This document shows positions 9,591 to 18,628 of a stretch of 64,000 nt of DNA, in pieces. The translations under genes and the position numbers were made by a program. The notes beneath the pieces were generated by a model. That model was not told the origin of the DNA. It saw nothing but the letters and a program-made list of their open reading frames with translations, and did no database searches. The stretch comes from Streptomyces sp. NBC_00237 (lineage in GTDB: Bacteria; Actinomycetota; Actinomycetes; Streptomycetales; Streptomycetaceae), in assembly GCF_026342435.1 (NCBI RefSeq), contig NZ_JAPEMT010000001.1:1103501-1167500 (forward strand). The letters are read 5' to 3'. Each line of letters begins with the position of its first letter. The first letter of the stretch is position 1.

Positions 9591-10331
9591 GTGTCGTACC
9601 AGAAGCAGATGCGGACGCTGACCCGCAGGCCGGGCGCCCTGGCGCTCGCGACCGCGGTCGCGAGCTCGGTGGTGCTGATCGCCGCCCCCACCGCGCAGGC
9701 CGACGTCGTCGACGTCGACTACCAGTGCAAGACCCCGATCGGGAACAAGGGGGCGGTCTCCCCGATCGACATCAAGGCGGTCAAGAGCGGCAGCGGCTAC
9801 ACCCTCACCATGTCCTTCAAGAAGGGCGTCTCCTCCAGCCCGGTGGAGCTGGGCAAGGGGGCGATGAAGCCGAACGCGGTCATCAAGGTCGGCGGCGCGG
9901 ACAGCGGCCAGGTCGCCGTGGCCGGACCCGCCAACACGTCGGCCCTCCCCGCCAACGCACCCATCAGGATCAGCGACCTGTCCGGGACCTACACCCCGAA
10001 GAAGAGCGGCAAGGTCACCTTCACCGCGGGCGTCCTCACCATCATGGCCCTCGGCACCACGACCACCTGCACCCCCTCCAACAACCCCAAACCCGCACTG
10101 GAGTTGGAGGTGAAGGGCTCGGGCGGCCCGGGCGGCTCCGGCGGTACGTCCGACGGCTCCGGCGGTACGTCCCAGAGCGCGCCGTCCGGCGGCGGGCTTC
10201 CCAAGACCGGGCCGCTCGACTCGGCCGTCGCACTCGGCACCCTCGGCGGCACCGTCCTCCTCGCCGGAGCGGCCGGAACCCTCTGGCTGACCCGGCGCAA
10301 CCAGCGGTGCGCCACGAGCCCGACGAACTGA
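9591..10331 (+). CDS. Exported protein with LPKTG-type wall-sorting signal
   Basis: 246 residues from GTG 9591. Residues 1-37 are a signal peptide ending near PTAQADV. Next comes a ~140-residue beta-rich domain with a conserved cysteine pair (VDYQCKT and TTTCTPSN), a Gly/Ser-rich linker, then LPKTG at residues 203-207, a hydrophobic segment and an RR-containing tail: the layout of a sortase substrate. The folded domain is related to both domains of the protein at 12414 (shared VDYxC start, MKPNAVIKVGGADSG, LSGTY...G.VTFTAG). First gene of a compact operon of four exported proteins. Function unknown. Confidence 0.82.
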   Translation: MSYQKQMRTLTRRPGALALATAVASSVVLIAAPTAQADVVDVDYQCKTPIGNKGAVSPIDIKAVKSGSGYTLTMSFKKGVSSSPVELGKGAMKPNAVIKVGGADSGQVAVAGPANTSALPANAPIRISDLSGTYTPKKSGKVTFTAGVLTIMALGTTTTCTPSNNPKPALELEVKGSGGPGGSGGTSDGSGGTSQSAPSGGGLPKTGPLDSAVALGTLGGTVLLAGAAGTLWLTRRNQRCATSPTN

Positions 10332-10346
10332 CCGGCGGAGCGACGC

Positions 10347-11219
10347 GTGCGCCACCGCCACATCCCGCTCACCGCAGTCCTGTTGGGGCTGTTCGGGCTG
10401 TTCGGGCTGTTCGGGATGGTGTACGTCGCCGGGCCCGCGCCCGCCGCCCATGCCGCCGACGCGTGGACGGCGGGCCCGGCGGCCGGTGGCGGCACCGGCC
10501 CGGGCAAGGGCGGACGCCCGTACTTCTACCTCCAGGGCGCCCCCGGCACCGTCTTCGAGGACAAGCTGTCCCTCACCAACCCCGGCCGCACGCCCCGCAC
10601 GGTCCGGCTGCGCGCCGAGGATGCCGAAGGGGCGTGGATCGCGCTCGCCGCCAAGGAGGTGACGGTGCCGCCGCGCACCCGGGCGGACGTGCCGTTCACG
10701 GTGACCGTCCCGGCCGCCGCCCAGCCGGGCGACCACCCCGGAGCGGTCGTCGCCTCCTCGACGGACGGCCGCGAGCAGCGCGCCGAGGTCCGACTGCGGG
10801 TCAGCGGGCCCACGTTGGCCGCGCTCTCCGTTGAAGACGTCCGCATCGAGGACGGACTCATCCGGTACGCCCTGGTCAACCGGGGCAACACCACCCTCAC
10901 GCCGTACGTCTCGGTCCGCGTCGACGGCGCACTCGGGGGCGAGCTGCTGCGCCGGGACGCCCGCGAGATGAAGGAACTTGCCCCCGGCCGTCGCGCCGAA
11001 CTGGCCGAGGTCTGGACCGAAACGCCCGCCCTCGACCGGGCCCGCGCCCGCCTCACCGTCACCGCCGGGCCCGGCATCCGCGAGGAGGGCAGCGCGGCGG
11101 CGACGTTCGTCGCGTGGGGCCCGGCGCTGGGCATCGGCGGGGGAACGGCCGCACTGATCGCGGCGGGCGCGCTGGGGATCGTACGACACAGGAGGACGAG
11201 GGACGCGGATGAGGGTTAG
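10347..11219 (+). CDS. Exported, membrane-anchored DUF916-like protein
   Basis: 290 residues from GTG 10347, GGAG upstream. Signal peptide residues 1-37 (with LFGLFGLFG). Residues ~50-150 form an Ig-like beta sandwich (FYLQGAPGTVFEDKLSLTNP, VRLRAEDAEGAW, PGDHPGAVVAS) resembling the DUF916 / WxL-interacting peptidoglycan-binding domain. A second beta domain follows (~160-240), then one membrane helix near 255-275 and a short RRTRD cytosolic tail. In Firmicutes this domain accompanies surface proteins, which fits the neighbours here. The Pfam assignment is from pattern recognition and needs a profile search. Confidence 0.75.
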   Translation: MRHRHIPLTAVLLGLFGLFGLFGMVYVAGPAPAAHAADAWTAGPAAGGGTGPGKGGRPYFYLQGAPGTVFEDKLSLTNPGRTPRTVRLRAEDAEGAWIALAAKEVTVPPRTRADVPFTVTVPAAAQPGDHPGAVVASSTDGREQRAEVRLRVSGPTLAALSVEDVRIEDGLIRYALVNRGNTTLTPYVSVRVDGALGGELLRRDAREMKELAPGRRAELAEVWTETPALDRARARLTVTAGPGIREEGSAAATFVAWGPALGIGGGTAALIAAGALGIVRHRRTRDADEG

Positions 11220-12417
11220 CCGGAGCGTGACGACGGTGGTGGCCCTGGTGGCAACCGTGCTGATTCTGCTGGGAGGTGGGTCTTCCGGGTCGGCCGGGGC
11301 CGTGTCCGTGGCCGCCGAGAAGCCGGGCGTCACCCTCTCCAAGGGAGAGGCGGGCAAGGGCGGCGAGATCACCGTCAAGGGCAGCGGATGGCGGCCCGAG
11401 GCCCTGCTGATGCTGCTGATCTGCGGCGAGGCGTCCCCCGCCACCGGCGTGCCCGGCGGCACCAACTCCTGCGCCAACGCCGAAGGCCGCGCCGTCACCA
11501 CCGACGCCAAGGGCCGCTTCACCCGCGAGCTGGAGGTCGCCGAACCGCCCAAGCCGTGCCCCTGCGTCGTGCACGTCGCGACCGTCCAGGGCCAACAGGC
11601 TTCCTTCGACGCCGAGTTCAGGGTCGCCGGGCATCCCGTCGCGCCGCTCCCGAAGCCCGCGCCCGACGCCGGAAGGCTCGCGGTGGTGCGCCCCGCCGTA
11701 CGGCTCGACGGGTCGGGGTCCCTGCTGACCTGGTTCGGCGCGCCCGAGGCCAGGAAGGTCGTGCTGAGGCTCGGCAACCTCGGGTCAGCGCCCGTCGTCG
11801 ACCCGGTCTTCCGGGTCGGCACCTCGCACGGCGTGTTCGCCCCTTCGTGGGAGGAGCGGCAGTGGCGCGGCACGATCAGCCCCGGCAAGGAGGCCGAGGT
11901 CGCCCTTGCCGTGCAGCTCCCGGCGGGCGCGCACGGCGACTACCTCGTCTCGGTGAAGTACGGGACCACGGTCATGGCCGCCCAGCCGTGGGGCGTGGAC
12001 CGGCCGTGGGGCGTGGTCCTGTTCTGGGTGCTGCTGGCGGTCGTGGTCCCGGCGGGGCTCTTCCGGCTCGGGATGGCGGTGGTGGACCGGGTGCGGCCCC
12101 AGACCGGGGCGGGGGCCGGGCGGCGGGCGCCGCGCATGCCCAGGACGCCGCCGCGCCACCGCACCGTACGAGGTCCGGGGTTCGGCGTGCCGCCCGGAGC
12201 GGGGGCTTCGGAGGAGCCGGAAGGCCCGCCGACCGCCGCCGTTCCGCTGCCCTGGTTCACCCCGGACAGCGCTCCGAAGCCGCCGCCCGCCCCGGACCCG
12301 CCGACCTTCCCGCACAAGGCCCCGCCGAGCCCGCCCGCCTTGCCCGCCGCGCCCGCACAGGTTTCCGCACCGCACGAGAGCACCGCCAACTCCCCTACTT
12401 CGAAAGGCAGTTCGTGA
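11209..12417 (+). CDS. Exported membrane protein with N-terminal Ig-like domain and proline-rich cytosolic tail
   Basis: 402 residues, starting inside the previous gene (11-base overlap). Signal peptide residues 1-34; then a domain with GSGWRPEALLMLLICGE and several cysteines (NSCANAEG, PKPCPCVVH), reminiscent of the neocarzinostatin-like Ig fold; a second beta domain; a membrane helix at ~267-292 (FWVLLAVVVPAGLFRLG); and a ~110-residue Pro/Ala-rich tail ending just before the next gene. Topology therefore places the bulk outside the cell and the Pro-rich tail inside. No known function; the context suggests a surface complex. Confidence 0.75.
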   Translation: MRVSRSVTTVVALVATVLILLGGGSSGSAGAVSVAAEKPGVTLSKGEAGKGGEITVKGSGWRPEALLMLLICGEASPATGVPGGTNSCANAEGRAVTTDAKGRFTRELEVAEPPKPCPCVVHVATVQGQQASFDAEFRVAGHPVAPLPKPAPDAGRLAVVRPAVRLDGSGSLLTWFGAPEARKVVLRLGNLGSAPVVDPVFRVGTSHGVFAPSWEERQWRGTISPGKEAEVALAVQLPAGAHGDYLVSVKYGTTVMAAQPWGVDRPWGVVLFWVLLAVVVPAGLFRLGMAVVDRVRPQTGAGAGRRAPRMPRTPPRHRTVRGPGFGVPPGAGASEEPEGPPTAAVPLPWFTPDSAPKPPPAPDPPTFPHKAPPSPPALPAAPAQVSAPHESTANSPTSKGSS

Positions 12418-13790
12418 AGACGCAATGGAGGATGGGTGCGACAGGACTCGCACTGATGCTCACCGGTGCGGGAGTCCTGCTGGCCGCACCCCCCGCGACG
12501 GCCGCCGACGTCGCGTACAGGACGGAGTGCATTCCGCCGCCCATCTCGGGCCTCCCGCCGGTCCAGGGCACCACCAGGGCGTCCGTGACCGCGCCCGCCA
12601 CGGCGAAGGTCGGCGACGAGATCGAGGTCGTCTGGAAGACGGTCGGGGCCGCATCCAAGAACCCCGACGTCCTCAACCTCGACAAGGACACCGTCAAACC
12701 GTCCGGCACGATCAAGGTCGGGGGAGCGGGGGCCGGTGAGCTGAAGCTGGAGGGGCCCCGGCAGAATCCGCCGATCCCCAAGAACAGCCCGATGGTGCTG
12801 CCCGACATGAAGGGCAAGCTGAAGCTGACCAAGGCGGGCGACGTCACGCTGACCCCCGGCGCGTACACGATCAACGTCAGCAAGCCGCTGTCGACCGACA
12901 CCACGTGCACGCCGAAGGAGGAGGTCAGGCCCTCGGTGACGATCAAGGTGACGGACGGCGGGGGCGGCACCTCGGGCGGCACCGCGGCCGGTGGCACGAC
13001 GTCCGGCGGCGGTACGTCCTCCAACGGCGGGACCACGTCGACCGGTGGCACCACGTCGAATGGCGGGACCACATCGACCGGTGGGACCACTTCGACCGGT
13101 GGCGGCGGCGACGGCAAGACCGACTTCCCCGGCAAGGAGGTCTCCGTCGATTACGCCTGCACGCCCCCCGGACCCGTCGGCATCAAGACCAAGATCACCG
13201 TCAATGCCAAGAAGGACGGCGGCGGTTACGCCCTCACCGTCGCCACCGCCAAGGGCGTCATGAACAGCCCCGCCGCCCTCCCCGCAGGCGCGCTCAAGCC
13301 GTCCATGCGGCTCACCCTGGGCGGCGCCGACAAGGGCAGTGCGAACGTCACGGGCCCCGGCAACAAGGACCCCCTGGAGCAGGGCAAGCCGGTCGACCTC
13401 CCCGAGATGACCGGCACGTACGAGCCCGGCGCGAGCGGCAGGGCGACCCTGGCCCCCGGCACCCTGACCATCGACGTCACCCTCGGCGGCCAGAAGATCG
13501 CCATTCCCTGCACGGTCAAGGGCGCGGCCCCCGTCTCCCTCGAACTCGACACCGCCGCCCAGCCGGGCGGCGCGAGCGGCGGCGGAGACTCGGGCTCGGG
13601 CTCGGGCTCGGCTTCCGGCTCTGACGGCGGTACGTCCTCCGCGGGCGCGGCCGGAGGCGACCTCGCCGACACCGGGGCCGAGGACGACGGCGCCCTGCGC
13701 GCCCTCGCCCTGGTCGCCGGAACCGTCATCCTCCTCGGAGGCGCGGTCTTCACCTTCACGCCGTGGCGGCGGTTGAGGGGCACCCGGTAA
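12414..13790 (+). CDS. Exported two-domain protein with LADTG wall-sorting signal
   Basis: 458 residues from GTG 12414, overlapping the previous stop (GTGA). Signal peptide to about residue 31 (ATAADVAY). Domain 1 (~32-180) and domain 2 (~240-385) are diverged copies of the domain of the 9591 protein. They are joined by a linker of GGTTSTGGTTSNGG-type repeats. The C-terminus carries LADTG at 417-421, a hydrophobic helix and RRLRGTR: the LAxTG form is the class E sortase motif of Streptomyces. Last gene of the operon; a strong terminator follows. Confidence 0.83.
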   Translation: MKTQWRMGATGLALMLTGAGVLLAAPPATAADVAYRTECIPPPISGLPPVQGTTRASVTAPATAKVGDEIEVVWKTVGAASKNPDVLNLDKDTVKPSGTIKVGGAGAGELKLEGPRQNPPIPKNSPMVLPDMKGKLKLTKAGDVTLTPGAYTINVSKPLSTDTTCTPKEEVRPSVTIKVTDGGGGTSGGTAAGGTTSGGGTSSNGGTTSTGGTTSNGGTTSTGGTTSTGGGGDGKTDFPGKEVSVDYACTPPGPVGIKTKITVNAKKDGGGYALTVATAKGVMNSPAALPAGALKPSMRLTLGGADKGSANVTGPGNKDPLEQGKPVDLPEMTGTYEPGASGRATLAPGTLTIDVTLGGQKIAIPCTVKGAAPVSLELDTAAQPGGASGGGDSGSGSGSASGSDGGTSSAGAAGGDLADTGAEDDGALRALALVAGTVILLGGAVFTFTPWRRLRGTR

Positions 13791-13818
13791 CCACCCGGGA
13801 CACGACCGCGGAAACTGC

Positions 13819-13856
13819 GGAGGGCCGCCGCACCGAATCCGGTGCGGCGGCCCTCC
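13819..13856. terminator. Bidirectional terminator
   Basis: A perfect 16-17 bp hairpin, GGAGGGCCGCCGCACC pairing with GGTGCGGCGGCCCTCC, between the convergent surface-protein operon (+) and the POT transporter gene (-). Confidence 0.9.
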
Positions 13857-13890
13857 GTACGTACGAGACGTACGAACTACGAACCGCAGG

Positions 13891-15417
13891 TCAGCGGACC
13901 TCGCCCATCAGCGCACGGACCTTGTTGCGCGACATCCAGATCAGGAAGCCCGCCACGACGGCCGCGGCGGCCTCGAAGACGACGACGCCCGGGCTGTTGA
14001 GGTCGACCCCGGCGACGGACAGCATGCCCGTCACGCTGTCACCGGCGGTGACGGCGAGGAAGAAGACACCCATCATCTGCGAGGCGTACTTCGCCGGAGC
14101 CATCTTGGTGGTCAGCGACAGACCCACCGGGGAGAGGCACAGCTCGGCCACGGTGTGCATCAGGAAGATCAGCACCAGCCACCACATGGTGACCTTCGTG
14201 CCGTCGGTCGCCAGGTTCATCGGGATGAGGAACACGAAGAACGAGGCGCCGGCGACCACCAGGGCGATGGCGAACTTCACGATCGTGCTGGGCTCGCGGT
14301 TGCGCTTGGCCAGCGCCAGCCAGACGGCGGCGGCGACCGGGGCGAGCAGCATGATGAAGCCCGGGTTCAGCGCCTGGAAGAAGGTGTTCGGCATGTCCCA
14401 GCCGAAGATGCTGCGCTCGGTCTTGGAGTCACCGAACAGCGACAGCGTCGACGCGCCCTGGTCGAAGATCATCCAGAAGACCGCGGCGGCCACGAAGAAG
14501 TAGATGAACGCCGTCATCTTGGTCTGCTCTTCGCCGGACAGGTCCTTGTCCCGCTTGATCTTGACCAGCACCGCGATCGGGATCAGCAGACCGGCCAGGA
14601 TGATCGGGACGAGCACCCAGTTCTTGGTGAGCGTGAAGACGTCGGTGAGGCCGACCAGCAGGTAGAAGGCCGCGATCACGGCGACGCACACGAGCGCCTT
14701 GGTGATGACGGCGCGCTTCTCGTCCGACGACAGCGGGTTCGGAGCCCGGTCGTCCGCCTTGTCGAAGCCGCGGGAGCCGATCAGGAAGGTGATCGAGCCG
14801 ATCGCCATGCCGACCGCCGCCAGGCCGAAGCCGAGGTGCCAGTTGACCTTCTCGCCGAGCCAGCCGATGGCGAAGGGCGCGACCACGGCACCGAGGTTGA
14901 TGCCCATGTAGAAGATCGTGAAGCCGCCGTCGCGGCGGATGTCCTTCGGGTCCTTGTAGAGGTGGCCGACCATCGTGGAGATGTTGGCCTTCAGCAGACC
15001 CGAACCGACCGCGATCAGACACAGACCGACGAAGAACATGATCTGCCCCGGCAGCGCCAGGGAGAGGTGTCCTGCGACGATCACGAAGCTCGCGATCTGG
15101 ACCGTCTTGCGGGCGCCCCAGACACGGTCGCCGAACCAGCCGCCGGGCATGGCCATGAGGTACACCATGGCCACGTAGACGGAGTAGATGGCCGTGGCCG
15201 TGGCCGCGGTCATCGCGAGGCCGCCGCCCTGGCTTCCGGTCGCCGCGTCGGCGCCGCCGGAAACGAGGTACATCACGAGCAGTGCCCGCATGCCGTAGTA
15301 GGAGAACCGCTCCCACATCTCGGTCATGAAGAGAGTGGCCAGGCCGCGGGGGTGGCCGAAGAAGGCCGTGTCCTCGGCTGCTGCGCCGGGGGATTCCTTC
15401 GTCAGGCTGGACGCCAT
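13891..15417 (-). CDS. POT-family proton-dependent oligopeptide transporter
   Basis: 508 residues from the ATG at 15417 (AAGGA upstream; a longer in-frame start at 15570 has no ribosome site). PTR2/POT major facilitator with the family signatures: MTEMWERFSYYGMRALLVMY in TM1 (ExxER motif region), FTIFYMGINLGAVVAPFAIG (the FYxxINxG signature in TM5) and LLAPVAAAVWLALAKR. About 13-14 hydrophobic segments are visible. Imports di- and tripeptides with protons. Likely a single-gene transcript: terminator at 13819-13856 and a 430-base upstream region. Confidence 0.95.
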   Translation of the reverse strand: MASSLTKESPGAAAEDTAFFGHPRGLATLFMTEMWERFSYYGMRALLVMYLVSGGADAATGSQGGGLAMTAATATAIYSVYVAMVYLMAMPGGWFGDRVWGARKTVQIASFVIVAGHLSLALPGQIMFFVGLCLIAVGSGLLKANISTMVGHLYKDPKDIRRDGGFTIFYMGINLGAVVAPFAIGWLGEKVNWHLGFGLAAVGMAIGSITFLIGSRGFDKADDRAPNPLSSDEKRAVITKALVCVAVIAAFYLLVGLTDVFTLTKNWVLVPIILAGLLIPIAVLVKIKRDKDLSGEEQTKMTAFIYFFVAAAVFWMIFDQGASTLSLFGDSKTERSIFGWDMPNTFFQALNPGFIMLLAPVAAAVWLALAKRNREPSTIVKFAIALVVAGASFFVFLIPMNLATDGTKVTMWWLVLIFLMHTVAELCLSPVGLSLTTKMAPAKYASQMMGVFFLAVTAGDSVTGMLSVAGVDLNSPGVVVFEAAAAVVAGFLIWMSRNKVRALMGEVR

Positions 15418-15847
15418 GGTCGATCCTTGCTTGCTCGGGACGCGTCCGCGATGCAGTTCTCGGGTACGCGCCCGGTGGGGGGCAGCCGGCACCGGAGCGG
15501 TGGGTGCCGCTCCGGGATCCACGCCCCGCATCGCATCGTCGCGCGCGGGGCCCGGCCCTAGGTCATTCACTTGCCGTCAGGATCGGTGAATCCGATCAAG
15601 CACACAAAAGGGCCTGTGGCAGTCATTGCCGCCAAAGGCCCCCGATTAGTGCAACAAACGTGTTCGACACCTTACGACACGACAGTGCGGCATATGGAAG
15701 GACTTGAGAGATGGATCACAGGTATTCATGGAACTATCTCCCCGCATTCAAAGGTCCTCCATCTGAATAAGGCACACACCTCCAGGCGTTCCCCATTCCT
15801 TGACGATCACTCCCGGGGCACCGGCCGCGCCGACTAACATTCCCCTC
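15418..15847. promoter_or_regulatory. Divergent intergenic region, POT transporter / response regulator
   Basis: 430 bases without a gene. It holds a stem GGGCC...GGCCC enclosing an inner GGCA-GTCAT-TGCC hairpin at 15610-15641, plausibly in the 5' leader of the transporter mRNA. On the other side TAACAT (15835-15840) is seven bases before the response regulator ATG, with no Shine-Dalgarno sequence, consistent with a leaderless start. The rest shows nothing recognisable. Confidence 0.4.
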
Positions 15848-16525
<678 letters not shown>

Positions 16526-16556
16526 TCCGCCCCCACGACCAGGCATCCTTAGTGCC

Positions 16557-17831
16557 ATGCGTCGCCGTCTGATCAATTCCACGCTCGCCGTGGTGCTCGT
16601 CGTCATCGCCGTCTTCGGGGTCTCCCTCGTCATCGTCGAGACCCGCACCATCAGCAACAGCGCCCAGGAGTCCGTCGACTCCGAGGCGCTGCGGCTGGTG
16701 AGCGTCGTCGAGGGCCGCCTCGTCGGCACCGGCACCGTGAGCCGCGAGGTCCTCGTCAAGCAGATCGGCGGCCACCGGTACGCCCGTATCGACATTCCCG
16801 GCCAGCGGCCCATAGAGATCGGCGCCCGCCCCACCGACGGCGTCATCGAGGGCAGCGCCACCGGCGAGCGCGGCGAGACCGTCACCGTCATGGAGTCCCG
16901 GTCCACCGTCACCCGCGAGGTCGGCCGCACCCTGCTGATCATCGGCGCGGTCGCCCTGCTGGCCGTGGTCGCCGCCGTCCTCCTCGCCGTACGGCAGGCC
17001 AACCGCCTCGCCTCCCCGCTCACCGACCTCGCCGAGACCGCCGAACGCCTCGGCTCCGGCGACCCCCGCCCCCGCCACAAGCGGTACGGCGTCCCCGAGC
17101 TCGACCGCGTCGCCGACGTCCTGGACTCCTCCGCCGAACGCATCGCCCGCATGCTCACGGCCGAGCGACGCCTGGCCGCCGACGCCTCCCACCAGCTCCG
17201 TACGCCGCTCACCGCGCTCTCCATGCGGCTGGAGGAGATCACCCTCACCGACGAGCTGGACACGGTGAAGGAGGAGGCGACGATCGCCCTCACCCAGGTC
17301 GAGCGCCTCACCGACGTCGTGGAGCGCCTCCTCACCAACTCCCGCGACCCGCGCACCGGCTCCGCCGTCGCCTTCGACCTCGACGAGGTCGTCAAGCAGC
17401 AGATCGAGGAGTGGCGGCCCGCCTACCGCAGCGCCGGGCGGGCGATCGTACGGTCGGGAAAGAACGACCTGCGGGCCGTCGGCACCCCGGGCGCGGTCGC
17501 CCAGGTCCTCGCCGCACTGATCGAGAACTCCCTCATGCACGGCGGCGGCACCGTCGCCCTGCGGTCCCGGGTCACCGGCAACCAGGCCGTCATCGAGGTC
17601 ACCGACGAGGGCCCCGGTGTCCCCGTCGACCTCGGCGCGCGCATCTTCGAGCGCACGATCAGCGGCCGCAACTCCACCGGCATCGGCCTCGCCGTCGCCC
17701 GCGACCTCGCGGAGGCCGACGGCGGACGCCTGGAACTCCTCCAGCAGAAGCCCGCCGTCTTCGCGCTCTTCCTCAGCACGGTGGTGCCCGACAGCAGGGC
17801 CGCCGACGAGGGCGGCAAGACGATCAGGTGA
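16557..17831 (+). CDS. Sensor histidine kinase
   Basis: 424 residues, membrane-bound partner of the preceding regulator. TM1 at ~9-27, an extracytoplasmic domain of ~95 residues, TM2 at ~124-146, HAMP linker, then H-box ADASHQLRTPLTAL with phospho-acceptor H212, N-box LIENSLMHGG, G1 VTDEGPGVP, and STGIGLAVARDLAEADGG (G2). The extracytoplasmic sensor is short and unrecognised. The last codons and the TGA lie inside the first copy of a 24-base tandem repeat. Confidence 0.94.
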   Translation: MRRRLINSTLAVVLVVIAVFGVSLVIVETRTISNSAQESVDSEALRLVSVVEGRLVGTGTVSREVLVKQIGGHRYARIDIPGQRPIEIGARPTDGVIEGSATGERGETVTVMESRSTVTREVGRTLLIIGAVALLAVVAAVLLAVRQANRLASPLTDLAETAERLGSGDPRPRHKRYGVPELDRVADVLDSSAERIARMLTAERRLAADASHQLRTPLTALSMRLEEITLTDELDTVKEEATIALTQVERLTDVVERLLTNSRDPRTGSAVAFDLDEVVKQQIEEWRPAYRSAGRAIVRSGKNDLRAVGTPGAVAQVLAALIENSLMHGGGTVALRSRVTGNQAVIEVTDEGPGVPVDLGARIFERTISGRNSTGIGLAVARDLAEADGGRLELLQQKPAVFALFLSTVVPDSRAADEGGKTIR

Positions 17832-17911
17832 GGCGGGGCGAGACGATCAGGCGAGGTGGGAGCGAGACGATCAGGTGAGGCGGGAGCGGGACGATCAGGT
17901 GAGGCGAGGGG
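17817..17911. repeat. 24-base tandem repeat across two convergent stop codons
   Basis: Four copies of a 24-base unit (consensus GAGACGATCAGGTGAGGCGG plus GAGC). Copy 1 supplies the sensor kinase stop (ATC AGG TGA); copy 4 supplies the GtrA stop on the other strand (the same TCAGGTGAGGCG reads R-L-T-stop). The repeat appears to have been amplified from an ancestral overlap of the two gene ends. Confidence 0.85.
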
Positions 17912-18431
17912 CGACGGGCTCCGGCTTCACAGGGACGGCGCTCTCGTCCTCTTCCTCCAGAAATCGCTCGGCCTGCGCGACCGCCTCCTTGGCCGGGAGG
18001 GTCTTGAACACCCACGTCCGGTACGACCAGAAGCGGAACAGGGTCGCCACCCCGATCCCGAACACCTTGAAGAAGTTGCTCTGGAGCGGGGTGTTCCAGC
18101 CGAAGGCGTACGTCGCCACGTACAGCAGCCCGTTCTCGATGACCGCCCCGACCGCGGTGAAGATCAGGAAGAGCGTCAGCTCCTTGGTCCGGCCGCTCTT
18201 GTCGCGGTCGCGGTAGGTGAAGTACCGGAAGCCGACGTAGTTGAAGAGGGCCGCGATCACGGTCGCGACGAGGCTGGCCCGCACCACCTGGAGGTCGGTG
18301 GTGTGCCGCAGTACGTTGAACGCCGCCATGTTGACGAGCAGCCCGAGCCCGCCGACCGCCCCGAACTTGGCGACCTCGCGCGCGAGCTGTTCGAGACGTG
18401 TGCGCAGCGTGGTACCGCCAGGCTCGCTCAT
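17895..18431 (-). CDS. GtrA-family membrane protein
   Basis: 178 residues with four predicted membrane helices typical of GtrA: KFGAVGGLGLLVNMAAFNVL, VRASLVATVIAALFNYVGFRYFTY, LFLIFTAVGAVIENGLLYV and FKVFGIGVATLFRFWSYRTWVF (the FRF.SYR.WVF signature). GtrA proteins are thought to help move or anchor polyprenyl-linked sugars. The acidic C-terminal tail (FLEEEDESA) is cytosolic. Its stop codon lies in the 24-base tandem repeat shared with the kinase gene. Confidence 0.9.
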   Translation of the reverse strand: MSEPGGTTLRTRLEQLAREVAKFGAVGGLGLLVNMAAFNVLRHTTDLQVVRASLVATVIAALFNYVGFRYFTYRDRDKSGRTKELTLFLIFTAVGAVIENGLLYVATYAFGWNTPLQSNFFKVFGIGVATLFRFWSYRTWVFKTLPAKEAVAQAERFLEEEDESAVPVKPEPVAPRLT

Positions 18432-18628
18432 GATCTGTGTCGACCCCGTTCGGTTGATGTCGTCAACCCAGCCATGCTAACCATCACTCCCCGGGTGTGA
18501 CCCGGGGACGTGCACGGTCCGGCCACGCGGTGGCCGCCGTTCCCCGCCCCCCGCCACCGGCTCGCTTGTGCGTTCGTACGAAGGAGGGGGCGTCCCGGGT
18601 GGTGCATGCCTACGGATACCCTGGAAGA

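Noticed and set aside
15418..15570. N-terminal extension of the POT transporter
   Set aside because: Pro/Ala/Arg-rich, no ribosome site at 15570, while ATG 15417 has AAGGA and fits the family start.
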